Positions 36,399 through 47,116 of a stretch of DNA of 64,000 nucleotides are shown piece after piece. Source of the DNA: Carettochelys insculpta (lineage: Eukaryota > Chordata > Testudines > Carettochelyidae); contig NC_134137.1 in NCBI RefSeq assembly GCF_033958435.1, forward strand, positions 253,812,501-253,876,500, in the 5' to 3' direction. The notes under the pieces were generated by a model, which ran no database searches, was not told where the DNA came from, and saw only the letters and a list, made by a program, of their open reading frames with translations. The position numbers and the translations under genes were made by a program. How positions within the stretch are numbered: position 1 is the stretch's first letter; the number at the start of each line of letters is the position of its first letter.

Positions 36399-37109
36399 GG
36401 CCGCGTCTACACGTGCATGCTACTTCGAAGTAACGGCGCCAACTTCGAAATAGCGCCCGTCACGGCTACACGTATTGGGCGCTATTTCGAAGTTGAAATC
36501 GACGTTAGGCGGCGAGATGTCGAAGTCGCTAACCCCATGAGGGGATGGGAATAGTGCCCTGTTTCGAAATTGAACGACGAAGTAGGGCACATGTAGACGA
36601 TCCGCGTCCTGCAACATCGAAATAGTGGGGTCCGCCATGGCGGCCATCAGCTGAGGGGTTGAGAGACGCTCTCTCTCCAGCCCCTGCGGGGCTCTATGGT
36701 CACCGTGTGCAGCAGCCCTTAGCCCAGGGCTTCTGGCTGCTGCTGCGGCAGCTGGGGATCCATGCTGCATGCACAGGGTCTGCAACCAGTTGTCGGCTCT
36801 GTGGATCTTGTGTTGTTTAGTGCAACTGTGTCTGGGAGGGGCCCTTTAAGGGAGCGGCTTGCTGTTGAGTCCGCCCGGTGACCCTGTCTGCAGCTGTGCC
36901 TGGCACCCTTATTTCGATGTGTGCTACTTTGGCATGTAGACGTTCCCTCGCAGCGCCTATTTTGATGTGGTGCTGCCCAACGTCGAAGTTGAACGTCGAC
37001 GTTGCCAGCCCTGGAGGACGTGTAGACGTTATTCATCGAAATAGACTATTTCGATGTCGCTACATCGAAATAAGCTATTTTGATGTAGCGTGCAAGTGTA
37101 GACATAGCC
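36399..37109 (-). mobile_element. Harbinger-like MITE, copy 5 (711 bp)
   Basis: The ends are GGCCGCGTCTACACGTGCAT and GTGTAGACATAGCC with a perfect AGA duplication (36396-36398, 37110-37112). Same orientation as copies 1 and 2, with the 121-codon frame on the minus strand at 36785-36420. It is visibly very similar to copy 1 along its whole length. Confidence 0.88.
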
Positions 37110-37112
37110 AGA

Positions 37113-38283
37113 GAGACAGATTTATCTGGGTTTTGATCCCTTCTGGGGGTGGATTTCCTGGATACTGTGCCCTGGAATTGCATCCACCAAGAACTGTGGT
37201 TAAACAGCGTTTGCATTGCTATGCAGAGGGTAGTGGCTGGGGGGCAGACCAGAGGAGCTGCCTTAGCAGGACATGGTGGTGGGGAGCCCCAGAGAGCAAG
37301 CTGGTGGGATTCAGTGGTACGATCAGCACACCAGGGAACATTGCCGGGGGGGGGGTCTTCTGTGACCACAACTTGTCACACATTCTTTAACTGGACACAT
37401 CTTATGTCTTTACAGGATCTGTGCCACAGGCCCTACATTCCCCTTAAATCTTTGCCACTTGAGGTTTGGGGCAAACTCATCTCAAACACTTGGAAGATAA
37501 GTCTTCAATACCAAGCTGAGCTGTCATGCAATGGGCATGTCTGCCATATACACTGCCTATTATGTAGCTATATACACATTTAAAAGTATGCATCATAAAG
37601 TTTTTAATGGAAAGCTATATTATATCATTTAGTCCATCTCTTTGATGAGTCTGTATTTTCCTGACAGAATATTCACAAATGTGAACTCCAACATTGTTAT
37701 AAATGTACCATTTCCCTTGAGAGACTGCTCCATAACTTACGCCATCCCACCATTAGAAAAATTGTTCTACTTACATTTTCACTTCCTTAATTTAATTCCA
37801 TTACTTTTGATTATGTTGCTGAACATCACATGAAAATTATTCCTCTCTACTTTTGGTATTTTTATGGCCTTCAAGAACTTTTAGACTTTGTTGCCTTCCC
37901 AGCTTTTGGTTGAGTCGTAGCCAAGTTATACACACCCTTAATCTTCCTTAAGTCTGACCCTCCAGCAACCTGATCATTCTATGTAATTAACCTTCTTTAA
38001 AACTTCCTGTTTTGTCAGTGCCTTTCCAAGGTGATGGCCAGAATTGAAAGCAACATTCCATGACACAGCGTCTGCATGTACATGTATTGTATTGCTGTTG
38101 CCTTTTGCTGCTCTGTTATATTACCTGCTTATCCCTCTAAGGACACTAAGTTTCTGTGGCTCGTTTGTCTGTGTCCAATTACTTAGTTGTATTTGTGTAT
38201 TAATTTGCATTTTTAAGATCTAGCCTACAAGTAAAAGACTGAACTGTTTTAGCTAGGCTGGTATGGGGTGGTGAAAAAGCTGT
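37113..38283. other. Unique DNA, nothing recognised
   Basis: A G-rich run occurs at 37350-37358. Short frames overlap the MITE end and have no support as genes. Confidence 0.5.
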
Positions 38284-38422
38284 GAAGATATTTAAGAGCA
38301 GGTTAGATAGACACCTATCGGGGATGGTCTAGACGGTGTTTGGTTCTGCTGAGACAGCAGGGAACTGGACTCAATGACCTCTTGAGGTCCCTTCCAGTTC
38401 TAGTGTTCTATGATTCTATGGT
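38284..38422 (+). mobile_element. CR1 LINE, 3' end only
   Basis: GCAGGTTAGATAGACACCTATC, GGGATGGTCTAGACGGTG, GACTCAATGACCTCTTGAGG and the terminal TTCTATGATTCTATGG are the CR1 3' consensus layout. It is 5'-truncated and non-coding. Confidence 0.9.
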
Positions 38423-38559
38423 TCTCTACCAGTGTAACTACACCTACCCTAAGGATTGTACCAGTGTACCCATATCATTTTTTAAAATAAAGTCACACTG
38501 CAGTGACAGTTACATGGTTACAAAAACTGAGTGCAGAGTAGCCCTCAGGAAAGTCTCCT

Positions 38560-40971
38560 GTTTTCTGCCTCACCCCTCTGATTTCTTTGGCAGGGCATTA
38601 TCGACCTCTGGCAATGGCTGAGTGCCATGCCCCCACCCACTGCTACTCAGGCCTCCCTGATCTCCCTGACAACCCAGACCCCACCACAGCTCCATCACCT
38701 CCATATCTCTCCCTGCCCACAGACCCAACTCAACCCCAATGGGGACTCCGAACCCACAGCAGGAGGGGATCTTGAGGCCGATGCCAGTCAGGGTCCCACT
38801 CCCTCTTGGGTTCACATCCCATCACACGCTCCCTAGACTGAGCCCCCCTCCCCTCTTCCAAGCCCTCTCCAAGTTTTGATGTTCTCCCAGGCCCCCTGCC
38901 CAAAGTCCACCACACTGTACATAGTTTATTGCTTTTTGCACTTGCCTTTTCTGTAAACACTTTTTATTGCACTATTTCTGTTTTGCACTGTTTTTTATTT
39001 GTTTAAGTAAAATAGTTCTTTAAGAGCCACTCCCACATCCCTGTGTATAGGGTAGGAGTTGGGGAGGGATGGGGGCAACAGGAGGGGTCATGGTGGGGAC
39101 GGGATAGAGCTGTGGGCCTGAGGCCCCTGCAGAGTGGGGGGTCTGGAGAGGGTTATTGGGGGCCATGGGAGAAGCTCTCCCTCAGGGCCTCATGGATCCA
39201 TAGCCCATCCTGATGGGCCTGATGGATCAGAGCTGCACCCAAATCTGCTCATACCAGAGGCCGGCATTAACCCCTCACCCTGGGAGGAAGGCCTCCCCCT
39301 TTCCCTCCACAATGTTGGAGAAGCTGTGCTCCCCTACCTCCAGGTGGGTTAGCAGGTACCTAAAGCTGGCCCAGTTGAGGTGGGCACTGAGCAGTTCCTG
39401 GCTGGGATCCAGCTGGCCAGTGTAGGGCTTCACCAGACACAGCATGAGGGAGTAGGTCGCATCCCCCATGATGCATAGTGGCATGTGTATGTCCCTGATG
39501 GCCAGCTCCTGGTGCAGGACAAATGTGCCCACCTCCATCCTCAGGCACAGGCTGGAGTTGCGGAACACCTGTGAATTGTGTACTCAGCCCAACCACCCAA
39601 AGTAAATGTCTGTGAACTGGACACAGCAGTCAACCAGGGCCTGAAGCACCACAGAGAAATACCTCTTTTGTAGATATAGTTGGTCACCCTGTGGTCTGGG
39701 GCACAGACTGGGATGTGGGTCCTGCTGATAAACCCGAAGCAGTTTGGGAACCCCTGGGGAGTGAATCCAGCCATGACTGCATCCATGTCTACCAGATGGA
39801 TGACCCGCAACAGCAGGATGTTGTTGATGGCCATCATGACTTGTAACTGGAGAGGACCGAACACACATATCAGGGATTGAGGGTGGGAGTTCCTGAGCTC
39901 TAGGGTGGGAGTCCCTGGGCCCAGGGTGGGAGTCCCCTGCCCCCTCCTGTCCCCTACCTTCTGAGTTCTCCAGGATCCCACCCCACTCTGTGAAGCCACC
40001 ATCCCCCTCAGTGGCAGGTCTGTGTGGGGGTGGGATGGCATGGTCCCCTGGGGCTGGGGCTTCCCGCCCACCTCAATTCCACCCTGGTCCCAGCTTCCTG
40101 AGGGTCCCACTTTGGCAAAAGACCCCCTTACCCACTCAGTGCAGGGACTGTAGCCTGAGAGTGCATTACCTGCATGAGAAGGGCCCCTGACAGTGGGCTT
40201 CCCCACACCAAACTGGTTTCCCAGGAAGCAATAGCAGTCAGGGGTGGTGAGCTTCCCAATAAGTAACTGCGATCTGCTTCTCCATGGGGATGGTGGGGCA
40301 GAGACAGGTGTCCCGTCTCTGGAGTGTGGGAGTGAGCCAGGCACATTGCTCCAGGAAGGTGGCCTTCTGCATGCAGAAATTCTGGAGTCACTGCTGGTCA
40401 TCCCACTGCCCCATGACCAGCCAGTCGCACCAGCTGGAACTGGTTTGGTGCCTCCAGGTGCAGGTGGGACCATGCAGCAGTAATGGTGAGTTCCTCAAAG
40501 CTGGCGCTGGACTCACCCTCCTAGAGGAAGAGGAGGACGGCTGTGAGTAGGTGCTGCAGGTGCTAAAGCACCTCTGGGTGGGGTCAGTTGAATCCCAGGG
40601 GTTGCTCTGGCACCATGGCTGGCTCGAAAGCGCTGTCTCTCTCAGCAAGTGTTGAAGCCCTGCTCTAGCAGCTGTGCTGTCCCTCACGGAGGTAGGCACA
40701 CCTCGCAACAGGCACCTGGGAGGGGACCTTTAAGGGCACATCTTGCCAGGTCTCCTAGAAGGGATTGCCTGCCATGCAACCCTGTCTGACAGTGTTCCAG
40801 GTGGCTGTTCTGTCAAGAGAGCAACCAGGGAGTCCAGACACTCTCTGGTGACAGAGCGGATCAAAAAGGAGATCCACTTTCCTGTCTGGCCGCGATCTGT
40901 CAACAGAAGTTTTGTTGGAAGATATCGTCCAACAAAAACTGTTGACAGATCACTCTAATTTGCACATAGCC
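38560..40971 (-). mobile_element. PIF/Harbinger DNA transposon, transposase-bearing, decayed
   Basis: The right end, read on the minus strand, opens GGCTATGTGCAAATTAGAG (TIR degraded). Then come GACAG-rich subterminal sequence, the GGGAGGGGACCTTTAAGGG block at 40718 shared with the 711-bp MITEs, and the transposase fossil. The left boundary is not certain; no good inverted end is seen, and the CR1 at 38284 may have replaced part of it. The region 38580-38840 holds a Pro/Thr/Ser-rich plus-strand frame that could be the tail of the second (Myb-like) Harbinger gene, but I cannot confirm this. Confidence 0.7.
39170..40480 (-). pseudogene. HARBI1-like transposase fossil with DDE domain remnants
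   Basis: In an intact element this nuclear enzyme moves Harbinger DNA. N-terminal remnants MQKATFLEQCAWLTP and FGVGKPTVRG lie at about 40,400-40,160. The catalytic region follows in three frames: GFPNCFGFISRTHIPV (about 39,765), YIYKRG, FTDIYFGWLG (about 39,610), VFRNSSL, IMGDATYSLM and KPYTGQLDPSQE (about 39,440-39,410). The usual ...AIDGTHIPI Asp is lost (SRTHI), the HD pair after the GW-G motif reads HN, and the helix carrying the catalytic Glu is missing between LNWASF and RYLLTHLE. With several frameshifts this cannot be active. A continuous 310-codon frame here joins unrelated phases and is not a protein. Confidence 0.75.
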
Positions 40972-41110
40972 TCTGAGTTCAATTCTCCCTTTGGGAAAGA
41001 AAGGCCAGGCTAATGGCCACACAAACAAGACTTGTGCCCTGCCTAGGCTCCTCTTCAGCCCACTTTCCAAGCTCAGTTTCTAGTCCTTCTGTAGCCCCGC
41101 CAGTCTAGAT
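40972..41110. other. Short unique spacer
   Basis: Flanking DNA between the Harbinger right end and the Penelope-like element. Confidence 0.4.
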
Positions 41111-42637
41111 ACTATGAAAACAAAAAAGCAGTCCAGTAGCACTTTAAAGACTAACAAAATAATTTATTAGGTGAGCTTTCGTGGGACAGACCCGTTTCTT
41201 CAGACCATAGCCATACGAGAACAGACTCAATATTTAAGGCACAGAGAACCAAACCCAGTAATCAAGGTTGACAAATCAGAAAAATTATTATCAAGGTGAG
41301 CAAATCAGAGAGCAGAGGGGCAGAAGGAGTGTGTGTGGTGGGGGGGAGTCAAGAATTAGATAAAGCAAAGTATGTAAAAGAGCCCCTATCATGAGACAGA
41401 AAATTGTCATCCTGGTTCAAACCATGTGTTAATGTGTCGAATTTGAATATAAAAGAGAGTTCAGCAGCGTCTCTTTCCAAACGGTTGTGAAAATTCCTTT
41501 TCAGTAAAACACAGACTTTCAGGTCATTAACAGAATGGCCCACTCCATTCAAGTGCCCTTAGGTACAATTGCATTTGCTCTGATCCTACTGACAGAGACT
41601 GAAAACTACAAGATCTCTACCAAATATTCATTAATCTGAATTACCCACCAGGAGAAATAAAAAAAACAAATCGACAGGGCCAGACAAATACCCAGAGACC
41701 AGCTTCTCCAAGATAGGCCCAAAAAAAACCAAGAACAGAACACCACTGGTCATTACGTACAGCCCCCAACTCAAACCACTGCAATGCATCATTAAAGACA
41801 TATAACCTATCCTAAATCAGGATGCCACACTCCAGAAGGCCCTAGGTGACAGGCCTGTTCTCGCCTTTTGACAACCTCCCAACCTTATGAGGATTCTCAC
41901 CAACAGCCACAGTCTATACCACAGGTATACCAATCCTGGAACTTTTCCTTGCAACAAGGCCCGTTGCCAACTTTGTCCACATATCTATTCTGGCGATACC
42001 ACCACTGGACCTAACCAGCTTATTCACAGAATCACAGGCACATTTTCATGTTCCTTAACTAACATCATACATGCCATCATGTGCCAACAATGCCCAGATG
42101 CTTTGTATATTGGACAGACTTCAAACTCTCTTCAACAAAGAATTAATGGGCATAAAACATACATAAAAACACTCCTGATTCACAAACCTGTCAGCCAGCA
42201 TGTTAGTGGAGTGGGCCATTCTGCTAATGATCTGAAAGTCTGTGTTTTACTGAAAAGGAATTTTCACAGCCATTTGGAAAGAGAGGCTGCTGAACTCTCT
42301 TTTATATTCAAATTCGACACATTAACGCCTGGTTTGAACCGGGATGGCAATTTTCTATCTCATTATAGGGGCTCTTTTACATACTTTGCTTTATCTAATT
42401 CTTGACTCCACGCCCACCCTTCTGCCCCTCTGCTCACTGATTTGCTTACCTTGGTGATAATTCTTCTGATTTGCCAACCTTGATTACTATTTTTGGTTCT
42501 CTGTGCCTTAAATATTGAGTCTATTCTGGTGTGGCTATGGTCTGAAGAAGTGGGTCTGTCCCAAGAAAGCTCATCACCTAATAAATTATTTTGTTAGTCT
42601 GTAAAGTGCTACTGGACTGCTTTTTTGTTTTCATAGT
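41111..42637 (+). mobile_element. Penelope-like retroelement, head-to-head (inverted) copy
   Basis: The outer ends are exact inverted repeats (ACTATGAAAAC ... GTTTTCATAGT). The left arm (about 41111-41560) is a reverse-complement copy of the terminal 450 bp of the right part; it even carries the C-terminal codons of the same protein on the minus strand (41552-41349). The right part (about 41570-42637) is a plus-strand 3' portion of the element, with coding sequence followed by a 3' tail (CACCTAATAAATTATTTTG). Inverted partial copies at the 5' side are a known feature of Penelope-like elements. The middle is not duplicated. Confidence 0.8.
41600..42405 (+). pseudogene. Penelope-like element: RT C-terminus and GIY-YIG endonuclease
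   Basis: The intact protein is a reverse transcriptase with a C-terminal GIY-YIG nuclease. The region 41600-41890 reads, through frameshifts, IPRDQLLQDRPKKN, then LKPLQCIIKD-like and LGDRPV..AF-like text typical of the RT-to-nuclease linker. From 41887 a clean 172-codon frame runs to the stop: CNKARCQLCPHI (Cys cluster), IIHAIMCQQCPDALYIGQTS (the nuclease core with the YIG triad), QQRINGHK (conserved Arg), LKVCVLLKRNF and the terminal FKFDTLTPG. The N-terminal RT domain is absent, so the element is 5'-truncated. The frame being open for 172 codons suggests it is younger than the other fossils here. Confidence 0.8.
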
Positions 42638-43853
42638 CTCTTCTGTGTTACCTATAAACTACTCCAACTCTGCGATACAGCCTTGCCTCCCAGATTGCTT
42701 CCAGAGGTAACTGCCCACAGGGGGACTCAAAATTAGAAACTCTGGAGCTTAGTGCAGGCACCTCTACAGTCTGAGCTAGAGGCCAGCTGGCTTGCAGCTT
42801 AGGCTGTAGAGGACACTCATTCTTTCTCTGTGAAGTTGTCTAGGTGCCACTATATGGGACAGTGAACCACACGTAGGTGGGTGAGTTACACAGAGAGTTG
42901 TCTTCCCTGCTCTGGGATAGACTGACTCCCAAGCTGCTTCCCTAGAATTCTTCCAGGTCCTTCTCCAGGGCTTTCACCAAGAGTCCAAAGTAAGTTTCTC
43001 AGGTCTCCTGTGAGGTCCAGGATGCCAAAACCTCAATTAGTCCAGCCCCCTATGGCTGATATGCAGCTAATCATCTCACACGTGGGGCTGAACAGGCATT
43101 CCTCCTCAGGTCTCCTGGCCCTTGAAAGGTAGGCCACCCTGTCAGCTTGACAGGACAATATACACATGTATAATATATTACTATGGATTGAATTAAACCA
43201 CTGAGCTGGTGGGTATAAGAGCTGCCTTTCATTCATTGTAAGGAAAAAAGCAGCTGAATGCCTTCATGGAACCATGCACTTGAAACAATAGGAGATGCTA
43301 TCCAAAACCAGGCATCTGGCAGGATTTGAATGGAAGCTGAATCATGTGGCTCAACAGGATTTCTTAGAACTAACAAAGTAGATGCAGGGGTTGAGACAAT
43401 GATTGATAGAACTTTGTGTGAGAATGAGAAGGACCACAAAAATAAAAAGAGAGGAAGAAGTAAAAAGCCAAGGAGACAGACAGAGCAAACACAGACGTCC
43501 TGAGAACAAGCCTTGAGAGATTTTTAGGCACAGTACTGCTAAAAAAGAGGCTTGGAACTATGAGCAAAGAAACTCTCTCTTGCTAGAGTTCTCCTTTGTT
43601 CAGTGAAAAAGGATTTTGATGCAATCCTACTTATTTACAAAGAAGTACTTGACTCCATCATCACTTTCTCCTCCTAAAGGAAAGCACCTGCAGCATCCCA
43701 AATTTTGGCCAATCACTTGAGTTCAAAAGGGGTAAATAATACTAGCAATGGGAGCATGAATAAGTATTCCAAATTTTGAAATGCCAGACTCTAGTTTTGT
43801 CGATGGATGATGCAGAGAATATGGTAGAGAATTTTCCATATTGTGAGTAACAC
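42638..43853. other. Unique DNA, nothing recognised
   Basis: 1.2 kb without supportable gene or repeat. Confidence 0.5.
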
Positions 43854-43856
43854 AAT

Positions 43857-44567
43857 GGCTACGTCTACACGTGCAGCCAACATCGAAATAGCTTATTTCG
43901 ATGTTGCGACATCGAAATAGGCTATTTCGATGAATAACGTCTACACGTCCTCCAGGGCCGGCAACGTCGATGTTCAACTTCGACGTTGCTCAGCCCAACA
44001 TCGAAATAGGCGCAGCGAGGGAACGTCTACACGTCAAAGTAGCACACATCGAAATAGGGATGCCAGGCACAGCTGCAGACAGGGTCACAGGGCGGACTCA
44101 ACAGCAAGCCGCTCCCTTAAAGGGCCCCTCCCAGACACAGTTGCACTAAACAACACAAGATACACAGAGCTGACAACTGGTTGCAGACCCTGTGCCTGCA
44201 GCATAGATCCCCAGCTGCAGCAGAAGCAGCCAGAAGCCCTGGGCTAAGGGCTGCTGCCCACAGTGACCATACAGCCCCGCAGGGGCTGGAGAGAGAGCAT
44301 CTCTCAACCCCCCAGCTGATGGCCGCCATGGAGGACCCAGCAATTTCGACGTTGCGGGACGCGGATCATCTACACTGTCCCTACTTCGACGTTGAACGTC
44401 GAAGTAGGGCGCTATTCCTATCTCCTCATGAGGTTAGCGGCTTCGACGTCTCGCCGCCTAACGTCGAAGTTAACTTCGAAATAGCGCCCGACGCGTGTAG
44501 ACGTGACGGGCGCTATTTCGAAGTTGGTGCCGCTACTTCGAAGTAGCGTGCACGTGTAGACGCAGCC
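43857..44567 (+). mobile_element. Harbinger-like MITE, copy 6 (711 bp)
   Basis: The ends are GGCTACGTCTACACGTGCAG and GTGCACGTGTAGACGCAGCC with a perfect AAT duplication (43854-43856, 44568-44570). Same orientation as copy 3; the 121-codon frame is at 44181-44546 on the plus strand. TTCGAA palindromes are well preserved, so it is probably one of the younger copies. Confidence 0.9.
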
Positions 44568-44570
44568 AAT

Positions 44571-45200
44571 ATGAAATTAATGCACTAGTGGCAGGTTCTG
44601 CTTCTTTTAATTAAACTTAAGGATTTAATATAAAAAGGCAAATAAAAGTCTGTAATTGAAACTTTACAAATGCATATCCCAAAAATTAATCACTTATTGC
44701 TGCCTCTTAGCATCTGGATTTGTTTGATCTACAAATCTCTGTCATACAGCTGGATTAAGACGTGCACATTTGAAGAGATGCTTCTACAGTACTGGAAGCA
44801 AAAATCATTTAAAATATTTAGTGCCTACTCTGGTGATTGTTAAACAGGCAAAACTCCAGTAGAAGTCAACAGAGATAAACATATGCTTATAGCTCAGCGT
44901 GTGCTGAAGCACTTTCCTAGAGTGAGAGCTCAGTACTTGGAAGCACTGAATCTCACCCTAGGACCCACTTATATTGCTGGAAGTTTGTAGCCAAAGTGCA
45001 GCTAAATCTATTTTACCTTTCTGGGGACCAAGGGAAAGAGGTCTTCTGTTCCACTCCAAAGCAGAAGACCTAGGAGCTCTGGCAACCAACTGCTTTTCTA
45101 AGCAGAACAAAACTGTGGACTGGTAAAAACCAATCCAAAGGGGAGGGGAGAGACAGCCCCCACCCTTTGTTATTGTCTAGCACACGCTATTTGCTATGTG
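44571..45200. other. Unique DNA, nothing recognised
   Basis: No feature supported. Confidence 0.45.
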
Positions 45201-45239
45201 CGATTCTGGGGATTGACACACTTCCTAATTTGGAACATG

Positions 45240-46160
45240 ATCGCCTGCAGCACTTGGGATCACAACATACCTGAGCGACTGCCCTGGCAAGGCATTAGGC
45301 AGTTGCTTAGACATGTGGCATGCAGAAGAAGCCTCAAATGAATGGCAAAAAGCCCTAGGAAGCATGAAACTGCCCAGAAACACATACAGTGAGATGACAG
45401 CAAAGGAAACTGCTGGCCAGGACTTCACACGCCTGGCAAAATGCATTTACTGTAGGCGACAGCATGAATGGGTACAGCAGAAGTGCCCTGCACTAGGACA
45501 GCATTGTAGGTTGCGCGGCCAGGTGAACTCTGTTAACAGTGTTTGCAGAAGAAGCTTTCAGAAAAATTCAATCAAACTTGCACAAGAGGGGGGATAGCAC
45601 ATCAGATAACAGTGACAAAATTAGAACTCTCTTTGAGTCCAAGAGCATATCAAGATCAGGGTTTTGGCAAAAGAAAGCAACGAGGGACAGTACCAACCTT
45701 TGTGCATGCAACAAGGTTAATATGGAATTGCAACTGGATAGCGGGGCCTCCTGCAAGGGGATTCATACACAGGAAATTAGACTGGACCAAAGGTCATTAT
45801 AAAGAACAGGCATACTCCGAACAACACACAACAAAAGCATAATGCAGTCTACAGGAAAACGTCACCTCACAGTAACTAACCCAAAACACATTGGACCCTT
45901 CTTGTAGACTACAGCAATACAAACTATGGGTCTGACCTGACTGCAGCCTCACATTTATAGTTACAGAGTAATGCTCAAAAAAGGAAGTCCCATGGACATT
46001 GGAGACAACTGAAAAAGCATATGGGGTGTTTTCAAAAGCAAGAGGTACCTTGAAGGAAAGCTGTAACTGGAAGCAGACCCCACAGTGGAATCTGTGTGCT
46101 TACCATGAAGGAACACTTCAATGGCACTGTGATAGCCAATACACAATACCTGAAATTCTG
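45240..46160 (+). pseudogene. Ty3/Gypsy retrotransposon gag-protease fossil
   Basis: A zinc-knuckle-like segment at about 45,435-45,560 reads CIYCRRQHEWVQQKCPALGQ then HCRLRG and, in the next frame, VCRRSF. The Cys/His order and the KCPA-G motif are those of gypsy-type Gag nucleocapsid domains. About 150 bases on, MELQLDSGASCKGI (about 45,722-45,763) matches the aspartic protease active-site box (D-S-G-A) in the position expected after Gag. These lie in different frames with stops between, so the element is dead. The segment to 46,160 gives only weak similarity. The 5' LTR is not identified. The related integrase fossil at 53.2 kb is on the other strand. Confidence 0.65.
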
Positions 46161-46178
46161 CAGAAACTTCCTAGCACA

Positions 46179-46214
46179 GCAAATGATGATCTTAAATGGA
46201 GTTACAAAGGGCGC
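46179..46214. repeat. 36-nt inverted repeat, arm 1
   Basis: GCAAATGATGATCTTAAATG and the following 16 bases are matched, inverted, at 46406-46441 with one mismatch. The second arm is the 3' terminal part of the LINE fragment listed next. Confidence 0.9.
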
Positions 46215-46374
46215 GATTTACAATAGCTTCATAATGTTACCTTGAACAGGTTCAATGAGTACTTCAAAAACAAAAGGAAAACGTGGAATGGCACTTAAAT
46301 TCAAAACAGAATAGCACTTTAAAACAAACAAACACCTTTTCTTTTGGATATACTGAAATATAATCCTAGTCCTA

Positions 46375-46805
46375 GGCAGCCTTCAGTCTGCATAGACTAT
46401 GGATAGCGCCCTTCGTAACTCCATTTAAGATCATCATTTGCAGCATTGACTGTGACTGTGGAGGCCCACACGAGAGTGACAGTCATTGCTACATCTGCTG
46501 CATATGTAGTGGGTGTCTGGCAGGTCCTTGCTGTCCTTTCTACAGGCTCGCTTCTCCTCTGCCAGCTGTCTGATCTTCATCTTGCCCTTCTGAAGGCCCT
46601 TGTGTAGTTCCTGCTTCCAGCTGCTGTGGTCGTCTGCCAGCTCTTCCCAACTATCTGGGTTGATGTCTACCTCCTTGAGGCCCCTCTTACAGACATCTTT
46701 GTAGCGCAATTGGGGGCGTCCGGGAGGTCTTTTGCCAGAGACTAGCTCGCTGTACAGGATGTCTTTTGGGATCCTTCCATCATGATCTCGCCACCTTTTA
46801 CTTGG
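46375..46805 (-). pseudogene. LINE ORF2 C-terminal fragment
   Basis: On the minus strand the reading is SELVSGKRPPGRPQLRYKDV, CKRGLKEVDINPDSWEELAD, then a Lys-rich stretch and YICSRCSNDCHSRVGLHSHS, closing with a stop near 46,434. This is the post-RT C-terminus with the terminal Cys/His zinc-binding motif found in several APE-type LINE families, likely related to the LINE at 31.0-33.4 kb. It is truncated upstream at about 46,805. The downstream 60 bases are its 3' tail, containing arm 2 of the inverted repeat. Confidence 0.75.
46406..46441. repeat. 36-nt inverted repeat, arm 2
   Basis: Reverse complement of 46179-46214 with one mismatch (GCGCCCTTCGTAAC against GCGCCCTTTGTAAC at its start). 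It lies immediately downstream of the LINE stop codon. Confidence 0.9.
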
Positions 46806-46834
46806 CCTAGCGCCAACTTAGCAGCACACATGTA

Positions 46835-47104
46835 CAGGTTGCACCTCCTAAAACCAGCACTCTCTGGATGCTGCTGGACCAGAGAGCCTGGGCAGGAGGA
46901 CAAGCCACGGCTTTTCTAGAGCTGCACAGGGCCAGAGGGCTGGGGAGCCAACAGGCGCAGCAAGCTGTGGCCAGAGGACTGGGAAGCTAGCAGTGGGGAG
47001 CCATGGCTGGAGGGCTGGCTGTGGGTAGGGAACAGAGGCCAAGGGACATTAACTTCCCCTGGTCTGGCAAAACCCCTGTTTCAGGACCAGGGAGGTGCAA
47101 CCTG
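46835..47104. mobile_element. Tc1/mariner-type MITE, 270 bp
   Basis: It begins CAGGTTGCACCTCCTAAAACC and ends with the inverted form GGGAGGTGCAACCTG, with TA directly on both sides (46833-46834, 47105-47106). The interior is GC-rich and non-coding. It separates the LINE fragment from a Penelope fragment. Confidence 0.8.
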
Positions 47105-47116
47105 TATTGATGTTTC

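Noticed and set aside
38580..38960. Second (Myb-like) Harbinger gene on the plus strand
   Set aside because: Position fits, but only a Pro/Ser/Thr-rich tail is seen and no SANT/Myb motif, so it is not listed as a gene.
39541..40473. 310-codon frame as a complete protein
   Set aside because: It crosses several phases of the fossil transposase; recognisable motifs occupy only parts of it and the catalytic residues are lost.
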